Shown here: one piece after another, positions 1 through 9,021 of the stretch
Position numbering within the stretch: position 1 is the stretch's first letter
How the letters are laid out: every line of letters starts with the position of its first letter
Origin: Mariprofundus micogutta
Lineage (GTDB): Bacteria > Pseudomonadota > Zetaproteobacteria > Mariprofundales > Mariprofundaceae
Length of the DNA stretch: 64,000 bases
Reading direction: 5' to 3'
Assembly (NCBI RefSeq): GCF_001895085.1
Contig: NZ_BDFD01000001.1
Location: forward strand, 124,001-188,000
The notes under the pieces: generated by a model
What the model was told of the DNA's origin: nothing
Database searches by the model: none
Seen by the model: the letters and a program-made list of their open reading frames with translations, nothing else
Translations under genes and position numbers: made by a program

Positions 1-1135
1 GAAAATATACCAGCCCCATATCTGCTGTTTTTCCTGCCAATTGCGCAATAGCTATGGGCCCACCGAGGTTATCCGGGGAAATGGCCGATGTTACCATCTT
101 CGAGAACACGCCAAGTGTTAAAACGGTCATCTCCCAGGTGCGTACAAAACCATACTGCATGCCATCCCAGATCCCCATTCGATACACAGATGTACCATTG
201 GCGGCCTGGCTTGAGAGCCTCGCACCTATCCGGCCTTGCTGATTTTGATCTGTCGCCGGAAGCACGTCCAGTTCTAACAATGTCTGTTCCCGCTTAACAA
301 CGATCTTTACTGTTTTTCCCGCATTCGCCTTTATTTGATCAATAAACTGATTGACGTTATTAACCGCTCTCCCATTGACGCGTTGAATTACATCGCCCTT
401 GAGCAGGCCAGCCTGATGAGCAGGAGAAGATTCAACCACGTCATCCACACTAACCAATAAACCGGGAGTAAATCCCAGCACCTGACTGGCCACATCAATC
501 AGTAACGGATCTTTCTTCTGTTCAGCAAGCTTCATGTTCAGCGCAAGGGTCTTCTCATTCCGACTGACTATTAGTTCAGACTGCTTACCTACGCGACTCT
601 TCAGCAGCTCTTCCATCTGCTGCCATGAATGTACATCACGCCCATGCACCGCAACAACACGGTCTCCAATCTGCAACCCGGATTGCTCGGCAACAGATGC
701 AGGTGCCACATGACCTACAATGGTAGGTAATACCGACTGCCCCATCCAGCCAACCATCATGTATGCAACAATGGCAAAAACAAAGTTATAGGCCGGCCCT
801 GCTGCAGCCACAGCAGCCCGCTTCCAGACCGGCTGAACATTGAAAGCCCGTTTTCTATCCTCTTCTGACAAGGTTGAAGCCACACCTTCTTCCTGTTCAT
901 CCGGATTTTCACCCAGCATTTTCACATAACCACCCAATGGAATGGCCGCGATCACGTACAGCACTTCCTGATCATTGCTTCGCCATGAAAACAAGGCGGG
1001 GCCAAAGCCGATAGAGAACTTCTCGACCTTGATACCAAGCCTGCGTGCAACTGAGAAATGACCGTACTCATGTACCGCAATAAGCAGTGCAATAGCCACT
1101 ATAAACGCCAGCGTTGTGTGTAAAATTTCAGTCAT
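1..1135 (-). CDS. rseP: RseP site-2 zinc metalloprotease, 3' end cut by window
   Basis: Inner-membrane intramembrane protease of the S2P family. In other bacteria it cuts anti-sigma factor RseA to release sigma-E and clears signal-peptide remnants. About 378 codons are visible of a usual 450. The first transmembrane segment carries the zinc motif HEYGH at residues 22-26, followed by the hydrophobic and PDZ regions typical of the family. The frame stays open to base 1 and reads LGGPIAIAQLAGK there, the conserved stretch before the second active-site segment. The third zinc ligand motif therefore lies outside the window. ATG at 1135 overlaps the dxr stop as ATGA, so it is probably translationally coupled as the last visible gene of the rpsB-to-rseP run. 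Confidence 0.93.
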   Translation of the reverse strand, partial: MTEILHTTLAFIVAIALLIAVHEYGHFSVARRLGIKVEKFSIGFGPALFSWRSNDQEVLYVIAAIPLGGYVKMLGENPDEQEEGVASTLSEEDRKRAFNVQPVWKRAAVAAAGPAYNFVFAIVAYMMVGWMGQSVLPTIVGHVAPASVAEQSGLQIGDRVVAVHGRDVHSWQQMEELLKSRVGKQSELIVSRNEKTLALNMKLAEQKKDPLLIDVASQVLGFTPGLLVSVDDVVESSPAHQAGLLKGDVIQRVNGRAVNNVNQFIDQIKANAGKTVKIVVKREQTLLELDVLPATDQNQQGRIGARLSSQAANGTSVYRMGIWDGMQYGFVRTWEMTVLTLGVFSKMVTSAISPDNLGGPIAIAQLAGKTADMGLVYF

Positions 1136-2277
1136 GCTGAAATCACCTCTTCTGCCAGTCTTCTGGCCTGTTCATCATATAACCATACTTCATCCAAAGT
1201 CCCAACAGCGGCACTATCCACCATGGAGAGCACTTTCTCTACTGTGCTGACAACATCGGTGAAACGAATATTTCTATTCCTGAATGCTGCATTGGCCACT
1301 TCATTGGCAGCGTTAAATGCGATGGACAATGAATCTTCTCCGCGCATGACGTGCTGCACAAGTGCCATGGCCGGGAACCGTTCGTTGTTCACAGCCTTGA
1401 AATTCAGAGAACCTGTTTTGGCAAGGTCCAGCCACGGAATCCCGCTCTCCAGTCTTGGTTCAGCCTGCATGGCATACGCAATCGGCATTCGCATATCTGG
1501 CATAGCCAATTGTGCCAACACAGAGCCGTCTCTGTATTCCACCATGGCATGCACAATACTTTCCGGATGAATCACCGCAGAAAGTTTTTCAGGCGTTAAG
1601 CCAAACAGCCATCGCGCCTCAATTAATTCCAGCGCTTTATTCATCATGGTCGCGGAATCCACACTGATCTTAGCACCCATATCCCAATTCGGATGCGCCA
1701 CTGCCTCTTCAGGCGTCACAGCATGTAAGGTTGCAGGATCACGATCCCGAAAGGGGCCGCCGGATGCGGTCAGAATAACCTGAGTAATCGAATCATAATC
1801 ATGCCCGTGCATACATTGATGCACAGCGGCATGTTCAGAATCTACCGGCACAACATCCGCACCAGATTCTCTGGCTGATTGCATAAAAATATTTCCTGCT
1901 GTAACCAGACATTCTTTGTTGGCCAAGCCTACGCGTTTACCCGCTTTAACCGCTGAAAGCGTTGCCGGCAATCCTGCTGAGCCAACCATGGCAGCCATCA
2001 CCATATCTGTTTCTGAAGCTGCAGATAGCTCAATTGCAGCATCCATGCCGAATTCCAGCCGAGTACCTGAAGGTAATTTCCCTTGCAGACGTTTTGCCGC
2101 ATCAGCATCAGTCATTACCACCCATTCGGGGTGCAATCTATTTGCCAGCTCCAGCATCTTTTCATCATTCTGGTGTCCGACAAGAGCGAAGGCAGTGAAT
2201 TTGTCCGGATGCCTCTGCATCACATCAGCGGTACTACAACCAATTGATCCTGTTGCTCCCAACACTGTCATTCGCAT
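1132..2277 (-). CDS. dxr: 1-deoxy-D-xylulose 5-phosphate reductoisomerase
   Basis: Second step of the MEP isoprenoid pathway: NADPH-dependent conversion of DXP to MEP in the cytosol. The N-terminal Rossmann motif GATGSIG is at residues 7-13. NKECLVTAG, the metal-site region DSEHAAVHQ and the SVDSATMMNKALELIEA stretch follow in the family order. An upstream in-frame start at 2292 exists. I chose ATG 2277 because it gives the normal N-terminus (MRMTVLG), sits in a TGATG overlap with the cdsA stop, and has a GGGGG Shine-Dalgarno sequence 7 nt upstream. The length of 381 residues is normal. It lies between cdsA and rseP, the usual proteobacterial order, and its product feeds UppS upstream in the same operon. 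Confidence 0.96.
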   Translation of the reverse strand: MRMTVLGATGSIGCSTADVMQRHPDKFTAFALVGHQNDEKMLELANRLHPEWVVMTDADAAKRLQGKLPSGTRLEFGMDAAIELSAASETDMVMAAMVGSAGLPATLSAVKAGKRVGLANKECLVTAGNIFMQSARESGADVVPVDSEHAAVHQCMHGHDYDSITQVILTASGGPFRDRDPATLHAVTPEEAVAHPNWDMGAKISVDSATMMNKALELIEARWLFGLTPEKLSAVIHPESIVHAMVEYRDGSVLAQLAMPDMRMPIAYAMQAEPRLESGIPWLDLAKTGSLNFKAVNNERFPAMALVQHVMRGEDSLSIAFNAANEVANAAFRNRNIRFTDVVSTVEKVLSMVDSAAVGTLDEVWLYDEQARRLAEEVISA

Positions 2278-3053
2278 CAGATCAACCCCCACAACAACCA
2301 GGTCACCGGTACCGCCATGATAATCGCATCAATACGATCAAGAATACCGCCATGGCCCGGCAACCATGAGCCACTATCCTTGGCACCTGCCATACGTTTC
2401 ACCGAAGATTCAGACAAATCACCAAGCACACCGGCAATGACTGCTACCAGAGCAAGAATAAGAGCCAGACCAGCAGGTAAAACGTCCCAACTCACCCAGC
2501 AGAACATTGCAACAGGTACCGCAAATAGCAGTGCTCCCATCACCCCTTCAATCGATTTGCCCGGGCTGATCGCAGGACACAGCTTTCGACTACCCCACTT
2601 GCGGCCGACAAAATAAGCGGCCGTATCAGAAGTCCACACAGCCAGACAAGTCCCTATTATCAGTGACTGTCCTACCGCAGAGTTATGTGTTTCTGCAATA
2701 GCCAGAGCGAACACATATACCCATGATAGCAACCAAACCGCGGCAAAAAAGTCGGAAAATGAAGCCTGCTGCAAGCGTGAATTCAATACAAAGACGAAAA
2801 ACCAGATAAAACCACCTAGCAGTAACCAGCCTATGTCGGCCGACCAGGCGAATAAGCCCCACATCACAGCTGCTGAAAGCATATAAGCAAGAGGCTGACG
2901 TAATTTCATCATCAATACTGCTTCACAGCTCGCCACCAGGCCAATAAGTGCCAACATCGATTCAAACCAGGGCGACGCAAGATGGAAATACCAGCCCCAC
3001 ACCGCTACAAATAAAACAATAGCCGTGATGATACGCTTACTGAGTTCACTCAT
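2277..3053 (-). CDS. cdsA: Phosphatidate cytidylyltransferase (CDP-diglyceride synthase)
   Basis: Integral membrane enzyme making CDP-diacylglycerol from phosphatidic acid and CTP, the branch point of phospholipid synthesis. The 258-residue sequence is mostly hydrophobic helices. Near the C-terminus it carries the family signature beginning SSVKRMAGAKDSGSWLPGHG and ending GILDR (around residues 215-240), with the Lys-Asp and His-Gly-Gly elements intact. ATG 3053 shares a base with the uppS stop (TGATG), and the same arrangement recurs at its own 3' end with dxr. It belongs to the rpsB-rseP operon-like run. Confidence 0.95.
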   Translation of the reverse strand: MSELSKRIITAIVLFVAVWGWYFHLASPWFESMLALIGLVASCEAVLMMKLRQPLAYMLSAAVMWGLFAWSADIGWLLLGGFIWFFVFVLNSRLQQASFSDFFAAVWLLSWVYVFALAIAETHNSAVGQSLIIGTCLAVWTSDTAAYFVGRKWGSRKLCPAISPGKSIEGVMGALLFAVPVAMFCWVSWDVLPAGLALILALVAVIAGVLGDLSESSVKRMAGAKDSGSWLPGHGGILDRIDAIIMAVPVTWLLWGLI

Positions 3054-3805
3054 CAGCCAACCTGCTCACTGGTCTGACCATAACGCCTTTCTCGGGAGGC
3101 ATAATCACTCAACGCTTCCTGCAGATCTTTTTTGGAAAAGTCCGGCCAGTAAACATCCGTAAAATAGAGTTCGGCATATGCTGCGTCCCAAAGGTGAAAA
3201 TTGGAGATACGTTGTTCACCACCAGTGCGAATTAACAGGTCCAGCGGTGCCATATCACGGCGCCACATCAGGCTACGAAAAATTTCCGGTGTCAGCGTAT
3301 TCAATGCCGTTTCACCGTTCTCCTGCTCATTGGCCCAGACAAGGGCTTTGCGAACAGCAACCAGAATCTCCTGCTGACCACCGTAATTCAAGCAGAGTAT
3401 CAGATCGATGTCCTTGTTTGCTGCTGTCGCCGACACCGCTTTCTCAACCGCTCTTCGGGCACTGCCTGGCAAAGGTGCAATATCACCCAGCACACGAAAA
3501 CGAACACCATTCTCCATCATTTCAGGCAAGGTTTTTGGAAGCAGGATTGAAAGAAGGCTCATCAAGCCCCGTACTTCCAGTTTTGGACGCTCCCAATTTT
3601 CAGTAGAAAATGCATACAGTGAGATCTGACGTATACCCAGATCTTTGGCCCACTCAACGACATTGCGGGCGACCTGAGCCCCCTGCTTATGCCCTTCCAG
3701 ACGCCCTTTGCCCCGGGCTTTAGCCCAACGACCATTGCCATCCATAACGATGCCAACGTGACCGGGTATTAAATGAGATTGATCCATCTGGGAGGATGGT
3801 GACAT
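3053..3805 (-). CDS. uppS: Undecaprenyl diphosphate synthase (cis-prenyltransferase)
   Basis: Builds the C55 lipid carrier for peptidoglycan and other envelope polymers by adding isopentenyl units to farnesyl diphosphate. The catalytic P-loop MDGNGRWAK starts near residue 21, its Asp being the metal ligand. YAFSTENWERP and the C-terminal RTGGEQRISNFHLWD substrate-binding region are also present. About 250 residues is normal. An upstream TTG at 3808 would only add one Met. ATG 3805 overlaps the frr stop as TGATG and is preferred. A further Met at 3787 has no Shine-Dalgarno. Its allylic and IPP substrates come from the pathway that includes dxr downstream. Confidence 0.95.
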   Translation of the reverse strand: MSPSSQMDQSHLIPGHVGIVMDGNGRWAKARGKGRLEGHKQGAQVARNVVEWAKDLGIRQISLYAFSTENWERPKLEVRGLMSLLSILLPKTLPEMMENGVRFRVLGDIAPLPGSARRAVEKAVSATAANKDIDLILCLNYGGQQEILVAVRKALVWANEQENGETALNTLTPEIFRSLMWRRDMAPLDLLIRTGGEQRISNFHLWDAAYAELYFTDVYWPDFSKKDLQEALSDYASRERRYGQTSEQVG

Positions 3806-4350
3806 CAAACAGTCAGAATTTCGCTTTCTTTATGCTCAATAACTTTATCAACTTCGGTAATGAACTGATCGGTGATTTTCTGGATCCGGTCCTGCAGGCG
3901 TTTACTCTCATCTTCAGGAAGCCCTTCATCCTTCACCTGTTTCTTCACACCATCATTAGCATCACGGCGTATATTGCGCACAGATACTTTGGCCTTCTCA
4001 CCAGATGCCTTTACCTGCTTCACCAGGTCTTTACGACGATCTTCGGTTAGTTCAGGCAGAACGATACGTACCACCTCACCATCGCTGGTCGGTGTCAGAC
4101 CAAGATCAGACTTCAGAATAGCCTTTTCCAGATCCGCCATAATGGTTTTTTCCCACGGCGTAATCATCAGCATACGTGGCTCAGGAATTGAAATATTACC
4201 CACCTGTGAGATAGGTACTTCAGAACCATAATAAGAGACTCTGACGTGATCCAGCAGGGCAGCATTGGCGCGTCCGGTACGGATCGTAGCCAACTCGGAT
4301 TTCAGTGCTGCAATGGATTTGTCCATTCTGTTTTCTACATCTTTAAACAT
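3805..4350 (-). CDS. frr: Ribosome recycling factor
   Basis: Splits post-termination ribosomes together with EF-G. The 181-residue length is close to the family norm (about 185). Recognisable segments are IRTGRANAALLDH near residue 24, the central ELTEDRRKDLVKQ, and the long C-terminal helix rich in Glu and Lys (VRNIRRDANDGVKK onward). These form the three-helix bundle and beta domain. It follows pyrH by a single base and overlaps uppS, so it is surely cotranscribed. Confidence 0.96.
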   Translation of the reverse strand: MFKDVENRMDKSIAALKSELATIRTGRANAALLDHVRVSYYGSEVPISQVGNISIPEPRMLMITPWEKTIMADLEKAILKSDLGLTPTSDGEVVRIVLPELTEDRRKDLVKQVKASGEKAKVSVRNIRRDANDGVKKQVKDEGLPEDESKRLQDRIQKITDQFITEVDKVIEHKESEILTV

Positions 4351-4351
4351 C

Positions 4352-5095
4352 TTACCCCTCCTGAACCAGCGTGCCTACAGGCTCACCGGATACTGCCTTG
4401 AGCATATGCCCCGGTGTAGTCACATCAAATACCACAATCGGCATCTGATTATCGCGACATAGGGACATGGCCGTTGCATCCATCACACCAAGACGTTTGG
4501 TCAATGCTTCGGTAAATGTAAGTGTATCGTAACGCACAGCATCCGCATTTTTAGCAGGATCAGAGGTGTAAACCCCGTCTACTTTAGTGCCTTTGAGTAC
4601 TGCATCAGCCTGAATTTCCATAGCGCGCAAGCTGGCCGCTGTATCAGTAGTAAAATAAGGGTTCCCGGTTCCCGCGGCAAAGATAAGGATTCTACCCTTC
4701 TCCAGATGACGTACTGCACGGCGCCGGATATAGGGCTCGGCAATCTCACGAATATGCAGTGCAGAAATAACTCGTACCGTAGCACCATTCCGCTCAATGG
4801 CATCCTGCAATGCAATCGAATTCATCATGGTAGCGAGCATACCCATGTAATCCGCGCTAGCCCGATCCATACCGGAAGCTGTACCGCTCATGCCACGAAA
4901 GATGTTGCCGCCGCCAATAACAATAGCCAGTTCAACACCGGATTCCTGCACATCGATCAGCTCTTTTGCAATCCGGTTGATAGTCTCAGGATCAACACCA
5001 AAAGCAGCATCGCCCATAAGTACTTCACCGGAAAGCTTGAGCAACACCCGCTTATAGGGGCGCTGCTCAAGACTCTCGCGGTTTGAATCACTCAT
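4352..5095 (-). CDS. pyrH: UMP kinase
   Basis: Phosphorylates UMP to UDP in pyrimidine nucleotide synthesis and belongs to the amino-acid-kinase fold rather than the NMP-kinase fold. The N-terminal phosphate-binding stretch is [11 protein letters not shown] (around residues 18-28). GGGNIFRG near residue 60 and the UMP-binding region with [12 protein letters not shown] near 135 are both intact. Length 247 is normal, with a short N-terminal extension of about 10 residues rich in Arg and Glu. It lies between tsf (6 bp) and frr (1 bp) in the standard order. GTP activation and UTP inhibition are known for the family but not visible here. Confidence 0.96.
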   Translation of the reverse strand: MSDSNRESLEQRPYKRVLLKLSGEVLMGDAAFGVDPETINRIAKELIDVQESGVELAIVIGGGNIFRGMSGTASGMDRASADYMGMLATMMNSIALQDAIERNGATVRVISALHIREIAEPYIRRRAVRHLEKGRILIFAAGTGNPYFTTDTAASLRAMEIQADAVLKGTKVDGVYTSDPAKNADAVRYDTLTFTEALTKRLGVMDATAMSLCRDNQMPIVVFDVTTPGHMLKAVSGEPVGTLVQEG

Positions 5096-5101
5096 CAGGG
5101 A

Positions 5102-5974
5102 TTAACCACCCTGTATCTGTGCTGCAACTTCTGCAGCAAAGTCTTCTTCTTTCTTTTCGATACCTTCGCCAAGTCCAAAACGTGCCATACTTACAACTTT
5201 AGCATCGCCCAGGGCCTTGCCAACCTTCTGATCAGAATCCATAACAAAATCCTGTTCCAGCAGGCAGATCTCAGAGTAGAACTTATTCAGCTGGCCGCTA
5301 ACGATTTTATCGACAATCGCTTCCGGTTTTCCGCTGGCAATCGCACGCTCAGAAAGAACTGCACGCTCACGTTCAACGGTATCAGCATCCACATCATCAC
5401 GTGAAATAAACTTCGGATTAGCAGCTGCAACATGCATGGCAACACCACGAGCCAGACCTGCATCAACATCGCCATCGATGCCAACCAATACGCCGATTTT
5501 ACCTGCTCCATGTACGTATCCGGCAACAGTACCATTGACTTCAAAACGCTCAAAACGACGAACGCTCATGTTTTCACCAATGGTTGCGATCAACTGTGAC
5601 AGAGCCTGTTCAACAGTAAGTTCGCCGTCAAAATCACTTGCCAACAGCTCAGCCAGATCAGCCGGGTTGTTTTTGATAATCAGAGCCGCAACTGCATTCA
5701 CAAAACCGACAAACTGATCGTTCTTACTCACGAAGTCAGTCTCAGCATTCACTTCCAGCACAACACCTGTATTGCCTTCAGCCACTGAAACTATAATGCC
5801 TTCTGCAGCAACACGACCAGCTTTCTTGGAAGCAGCACCCAGACCTTTCTTACGCAGAAAATCGACTGCAGCATCAATGTCGCCATTGGTTTCATTCAAT
5901 GCTTTTTTGCAGTCCATCATGCCTGCACCACTCATATCACGCAGTTTTTTCACATCTGCAGCGGTAATAGCCAT
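5102..5974 (-). CDS. tsf: Translation elongation factor Ts
   Basis: Guanine-nucleotide exchange factor for EF-Tu. The N-terminal UBA-like domain contains KKLRDMSGAGMMDCKKAL, and the conserved ETDFVSKNDQFVGF motif that contacts EF-Tu lies near residue 80. The core dimerisation repeats follow, and the protein ends at 290 residues. It is 30 bp downstream of rpsB, with which it is normally cotranscribed. The rpsB leader structure at 6814-6892 may therefore also affect it, as known for S2 autoregulation in enterobacteria. Confidence 0.96.
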   Translation of the reverse strand: MAITAADVKKLRDMSGAGMMDCKKALNETNGDIDAAVDFLRKKGLGAASKKAGRVAAEGIIVSVAEGNTGVVLEVNAETDFVSKNDQFVGFVNAVAALIIKNNPADLAELLASDFDGELTVEQALSQLIATIGENMSVRRFERFEVNGTVAGYVHGAGKIGVLVGIDGDVDAGLARGVAMHVAAANPKFISRDDVDADTVERERAVLSERAIASGKPEAIVDKIVSGQLNKFYSEICLLEQDFVMDSDQKVGKALGDAKVVSMARFGLGEGIEKKEEDFAAEVAAQIQGG

Positions 5975-6004
5975 TCTAATAATCCTCGTATCTTTTTTTA
6001 GTAA

Positions 6005-6784
6005 TTATGCTTCAGCCGCTGTATCTTCAACAGCAGCATCTTCAGCAGCAACAGTCATAGCTTCAACTACATCATCGCCATCTTCAGCGTTTTCCAGATG
6101 CCAGGATTCAGTGCCTTCCAGCAGCGCATCGGCAATCTTGCTGCAGAACAGGCGAACAGCGCGAATCGCATCATCATTACCAGGAACAATATAATCGATA
6201 CCGGTTGGGTTACAGTTTGTATCAACTACAGCTACAACCGGGATACCCAGTTTCTGTGCTTCTTTTACAGCCAGCTCTTCTTTACGAACGTCTACCACAA
6301 ACAGGCAGTCCGGCAGGTCATTCATTTCTTTGATACCACCGAGAGAACGCTCCAGTTTATCAAGCTGACGCTGCAATTGCAGAGCTTCTTTCTTGGTCAG
6401 CAGTTCAAATACGCCCTCTTCTTTCTGGCGCTGCAGATCTTTCATTTTACGAACAGACTGCTGAACAGTGGCGAAGTTAGTCAGTGTGCCGCCCAACCAG
6501 CGGTGATTCACATAAAACTGACCTGCGCGAGATGACTCTTCTTTTACAGCTTCACGTGCCTGACGCTTGGTGCCGACAAACAGTACGCGACCACCGGCTG
6601 CTGCCAGTGCCTGCATGAATGAATAGCTTTCGTTCGCCATACGCAGAGTTTTCTGCAAATCGATAATATGGATGCCATTACGCTGTCCAAAGATATATGG
6701 AGCCATTTTCGGGTTCCAGCGACGGGTCTGGTGACCAAAGTGAACACCTGCTTCGAGCAGCTGTTTCATTGTAAATTGAGACAT
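6005..6784 (-). CDS. rpsB: 30S ribosomal protein S2
   Basis: Small-subunit protein bound at the head-body junction, needed for S1 attachment. The diagnostic start [20 protein letters not shown] and the internal [11 protein letters not shown] and [13 protein letters not shown] segments identify it clearly. The reading frame extends upstream to 6814, but ATG 6784 is preferred: it gives the family N-terminus and has GGAGG 7 nt upstream. The upstream extension would also place codons inside the conserved leader hairpin. The C-terminal tail is Glu, Asp and Ala-rich ([20 protein letters not shown]), somewhat longer and more acidic than in E. coli. It is first in the rpsB-tsf-pyrH-frr run. Confidence 0.96.
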   Translation of the reverse strand: MSQFTMKQLLEAGVHFGHQTRRWNPKMAPYIFGQRNGIHIIDLQKTLRMANESYSFMQALAAAGGRVLFVGTKRQAREAVKEESSRAGQFYVNHRWLGGTLTNFATVQQSVRKMKDLQRQKEEGVFELLTKKEALQLQRQLDKLERSLGGIKEMNDLPDCLFVVDVRKEELAVKEAQKLGIPVVAVVDTNCNPTGIDYIVPGNDDAIRAVRLFCSKIADALLEGTESWHLENAEDGDDVVEAMTVAAEDAAVEDTAAEA

Positions 6785-6813
6785 TGAAGTCCTCCGATTG
6801 TTGTTTTCCTCCA

Positions 6814-6892
6814 CCGTCCACCACCCTTACGGGCACAATTGGTTTGGACAGTGTGCGAATTCCGCTCTTGCAAGCGGGCGCGCTTTCTAGCG
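6814..6892 (-). promoter_or_regulatory. Structured 5' leader of rpsB (S2-leader-like)
   Basis: Read on the minus strand, three hairpins precede the rpsB ribosome site. The proximal one (6851-6814) is composite: stem CUGUCC/GGACGG with one G-U pair, a two-base AA bulge, stem ACC/GGU, an AAUUGU bulge, then GCCC/GGGU closed by a GUAA (GNRA) tetraloop. Upstream are CCGCU/AGCGG (6877-6862) and CGCU/AGCG (6892-6881). A complex stem just before the Shine-Dalgarno is the arrangement known for S2 autoregulatory leaders in gammaproteobacteria. That this is such a leader is my inference from position and structure. Confidence 0.6.
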
Positions 6893-7067
6893 AAAACATC
6901 GATAAATAGCAAGCTTCCTTTCGACTACAGCAGCTCTATTTTTTATTCAGTTACAGCCATATGAAAATGCTCGCATGCAGGATAGTTCAATATTCGTCTA
7001 ACAAGGAAAATATAGGGCAAATGGAACCCCGACAGTTCTGATCGCAGGATATTGCTTAAGCCTGCTT

Positions 7068-7529
7068 TTAAAGCACAATGAATTTAAAATGGTAAGGCGT
7101 ATCCGCAGCTCCGATAGCAATGATGTCGCCATCCTCAATTTGAATTCTACCTCCGCTGTCCCGGCCACCGACTCGAACTGAACCCACGCTCACACCACAA
7201 GCGCTATTGCGATCTACCAGCATGTATTCTGAACCCTCTCTCTCAATCTGAAAGTGCTCTCTGGAAATATGCAGCGGCTGAGCAACATCTATCAGATAAA
7301 GGTCATTACTCGGTTCGCGACCATCAAACTTATCTCTCTCCAACCTCACCATCTTGCCTTCAAATTCCCTGACACGTGACTCTCTCCCGACTTTAAAAGG
7401 AAATCGAGTTATTCGAACCATTCCCTGCTCTAACAAGACCTGTGGAATAGAGGCCGCCGCTTCTGGGCTCATGGCTTTAAGCACTGCCTTTGGCGTCAAA
7501 ATCTGTAATATGGAATCTTTTTCGTTCAT
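7068..7529 (-). CDS. FHA-domain protein
   Basis: A 153-residue soluble protein whose C-terminal two-thirds is a forkhead-associated (phosphothreonine-binding) fold. It shows VGRE near residue 47, ISREHFQIER near 90 (the conserved Ser-x-x-His), then SACGVSVGSVRV and GDIIAIG as the later strands. The N-terminal 40 residues are short helices with no domain I recognise. The gene stands alone, with GGAGAGGG before the start, about 280 bp upstream of the rpsB start and in the same direction. No Ser/Thr kinase or phosphatase gene is in the window, so its partner is unknown. It could be a signalling adaptor. The domain call is firm, the role open. Confidence 0.85.
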   Translation of the reverse strand: MNEKDSILQILTPKAVLKAMSPEAAASIPQVLLEQGMVRITRFPFKVGRESRVREFEGKMVRLERDKFDGREPSNDLYLIDVAQPLHISREHFQIEREGSEYMLVDRNSACGVSVGSVRVGGRDSGGRIQIEDGDIIAIGAADTPYHFKFIVL

Positions 7530-7610
7530 CTAAACCCTCTCCAGTTGCAATTCAGTCCGTTACCATTCAACGAGCAAGAACAGTGCCTGTTTCAGAGAGA
7601 CTTATCGACT

Positions 7611-8837
7611 TCAATGCGCAATAAATAATGGATAATGAAAACGAGGTGCCTGTCTTTTCTTTTTCACCTGCCCTACTGATGCCAGCGACACCGTACGATC
7701 CCCATACTTTTTATTAATATGGTTCACAGTCAGCATTAATGATGTCTGCCTAGTGTCCTCACGTGAAAAACCGAACAGGTCATCGGTACGTGAGACTTCC
7801 CGACTTATATCTGTTGCCACCACACCGCAGCCACGATACTGCTCACCCGGCCTGAATAACTGTTGAAAACAGACTTTCACTGCAGCCATGATCCGCTTCA
7901 GACTGCTGGTCGAAAAATCCAACTGCACGGATGTTCCCTGCCGCTCAAATGAAGCCAGCGTCAAAAACACGGACAAGCGTCTGGCAAGCAACTGTTTGGC
8001 TACCAGCTCTGCAACCAGACGCATACCATGGTAACTCAGGTGTGCAGCAATCAAACGCCGATCATGACTCAGCTGCCCCATTGACGCAGTTCTTGCGATA
8101 CTTTTTGGCACAACCTGCTTTAACTCCAGTGGCAACACTGAGCGCCCTGACAATTCATGTTTTAACAGCATGCCATGTCGACCAAGCAACCTGTGCATCA
8201 AAGTATCTTCAAGGTGTGCAAACTGCAATGCTGTATGAATTTTAAACTTCTGTAGTAGTGCAGCACGATTACGCCCGATGCCCGGAATCGCAGCCACCGG
8301 CAGATCAGACAGAAAAAGCTCAATCCGCTGACCTGGCAAGACAGCCGTACCATTTGGCTTATTCGATTCAGAAGCAAGCTTGGCCAGTGTGCGCGTATTG
8401 CTGATACCGACGGATACAGTGACACCTGTTTCACGGAAAATACTGACACGTATATCATCTGCAATCTGCTGGAATGATTTACGCCACAAGCTACGCATTC
8501 CGTTCATATCCAGAAATGCCTCATCAATCGAATAGATTTCAACATCAGGGCTATAACGTCGCAGTATTGAAAATACCTTGTTGGAAACCTGTCCATAATA
8601 ACGAAAATCGGCAGCCAGACAAACCACTTGCGGCGACAGTTTTTTCGCCTCCCACACAGGCATGCCGGTGGTGATACCCAGTGCCTTGGCATCATAAGAT
8701 TTGGCAACAACGATGGCATTCTGACTGGAGAGCACGCAGATCGGCCGACCCTTTAAGTCGGGTCGGCGCGCTGCCTCACAGGAAGCGTAAAACGCATCGC
8801 AATCGACATGTGCAATTGCATTGGACCAGTTACTCAC
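7611..8837 (-). CDS. umuC: Y-family translesion DNA polymerase, UmuC-like
   Basis: Error-prone polymerase for replication past DNA damage. Palm motifs are intact: HVDCDAFYASCEAARRP near the N-terminus (first metal Asp) and YSIDEAFLDM near residue 100 (Asp-Glu pair). The thumb helix-hairpin-helix region (IPGIGRNRAALL) and a little-finger domain ending TVNHINKKYGDRTVSLAS, as in UmuC, follow. RTDDLFGF before that end resembles a clamp-binding QxDLF motif. The frame can start at TTG 8846, but GTG 8837 gives a normal N-terminus and lies 12 nt past a perfect TATAAT on this strand (8855-8850). The LexA-like gene is upstream, so SOS control is likely, although no copy of that operator precedes this gene. 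Confidence 0.88.
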   Translation of the reverse strand: MSNWSNAIAHVDCDAFYASCEAARRPDLKGRPICVLSSQNAIVVAKSYDAKALGITTGMPVWEAKKLSPQVVCLAADFRYYGQVSNKVFSILRRYSPDVEIYSIDEAFLDMNGMRSLWRKSFQQIADDIRVSIFRETGVTVSVGISNTRTLAKLASESNKPNGTAVLPGQRIELFLSDLPVAAIPGIGRNRAALLQKFKIHTALQFAHLEDTLMHRLLGRHGMLLKHELSGRSVLPLELKQVVPKSIARTASMGQLSHDRRLIAAHLSYHGMRLVAELVAKQLLARRLSVFLTLASFERQGTSVQLDFSTSSLKRIMAAVKVCFQQLFRPGEQYRGCGVVATDISREVSRTDDLFGFSREDTRQTSLMLTVNHINKKYGDRTVSLASVGQVKKKRQAPRFHYPLFIAH

Positions 8838-8849
8838 GGTCTTCAAAAG

Positions 8850-8855
8850 ATTATA
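8850..8855 (-). promoter_or_regulatory. Possible -10 element (TATAAT) for the umuC-like gene
   Basis: The minus strand reads a perfect TATAAT hexamer ending 12 nt before the GTG at 8837. It would place transcription start about 5-6 nt before the start codon. No good -35 is visible 16-18 nt upstream (that position reads GCGGAA). The hexamer is the edge of an interspersed repeat (8855-9013), so the promoter may have been supplied by the repeat. Confidence 0.35.
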
Positions 8856-9013
8856 CCGCAGAGAACGCAGGGTTCCGCAGAGTAAAAGCTAAATCATTGT
8901 ATGACAGGCTTTGTCTACATGCTGATCGCACGAATGGTCTGCCAGACATGAACACCTCGCATGGGCTTAAATCTTTCTGTTTTTTTACTCTACGTACCTT
9001 AGCATTTTGCGGC
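8855..9013. repeat. Interspersed repeat with inverted arms, copy A
   Basis: The left arm (8855-8888) reads ACCGCAGAGAACGCAG then GGTTCCGCAGAGTAAAAG. The right arm, read on the other strand from 9013 downward, begins GCCGCAAAATGCTAAGG and continues TACGTAGAGTAAAA. The arms share CG(C/T)AGAGTAAAA and align over about 30 bp with a few gaps. About 90 bp of unmatched sequence lies between them. The element fills nearly all of the gap between the umuC-like and lexA-like genes. The left arm closely matches the arms at 13401 and 27877, so this is a dispersed family. Confidence 0.65.
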
Positions 9014-9021
9014 AAATGCCT

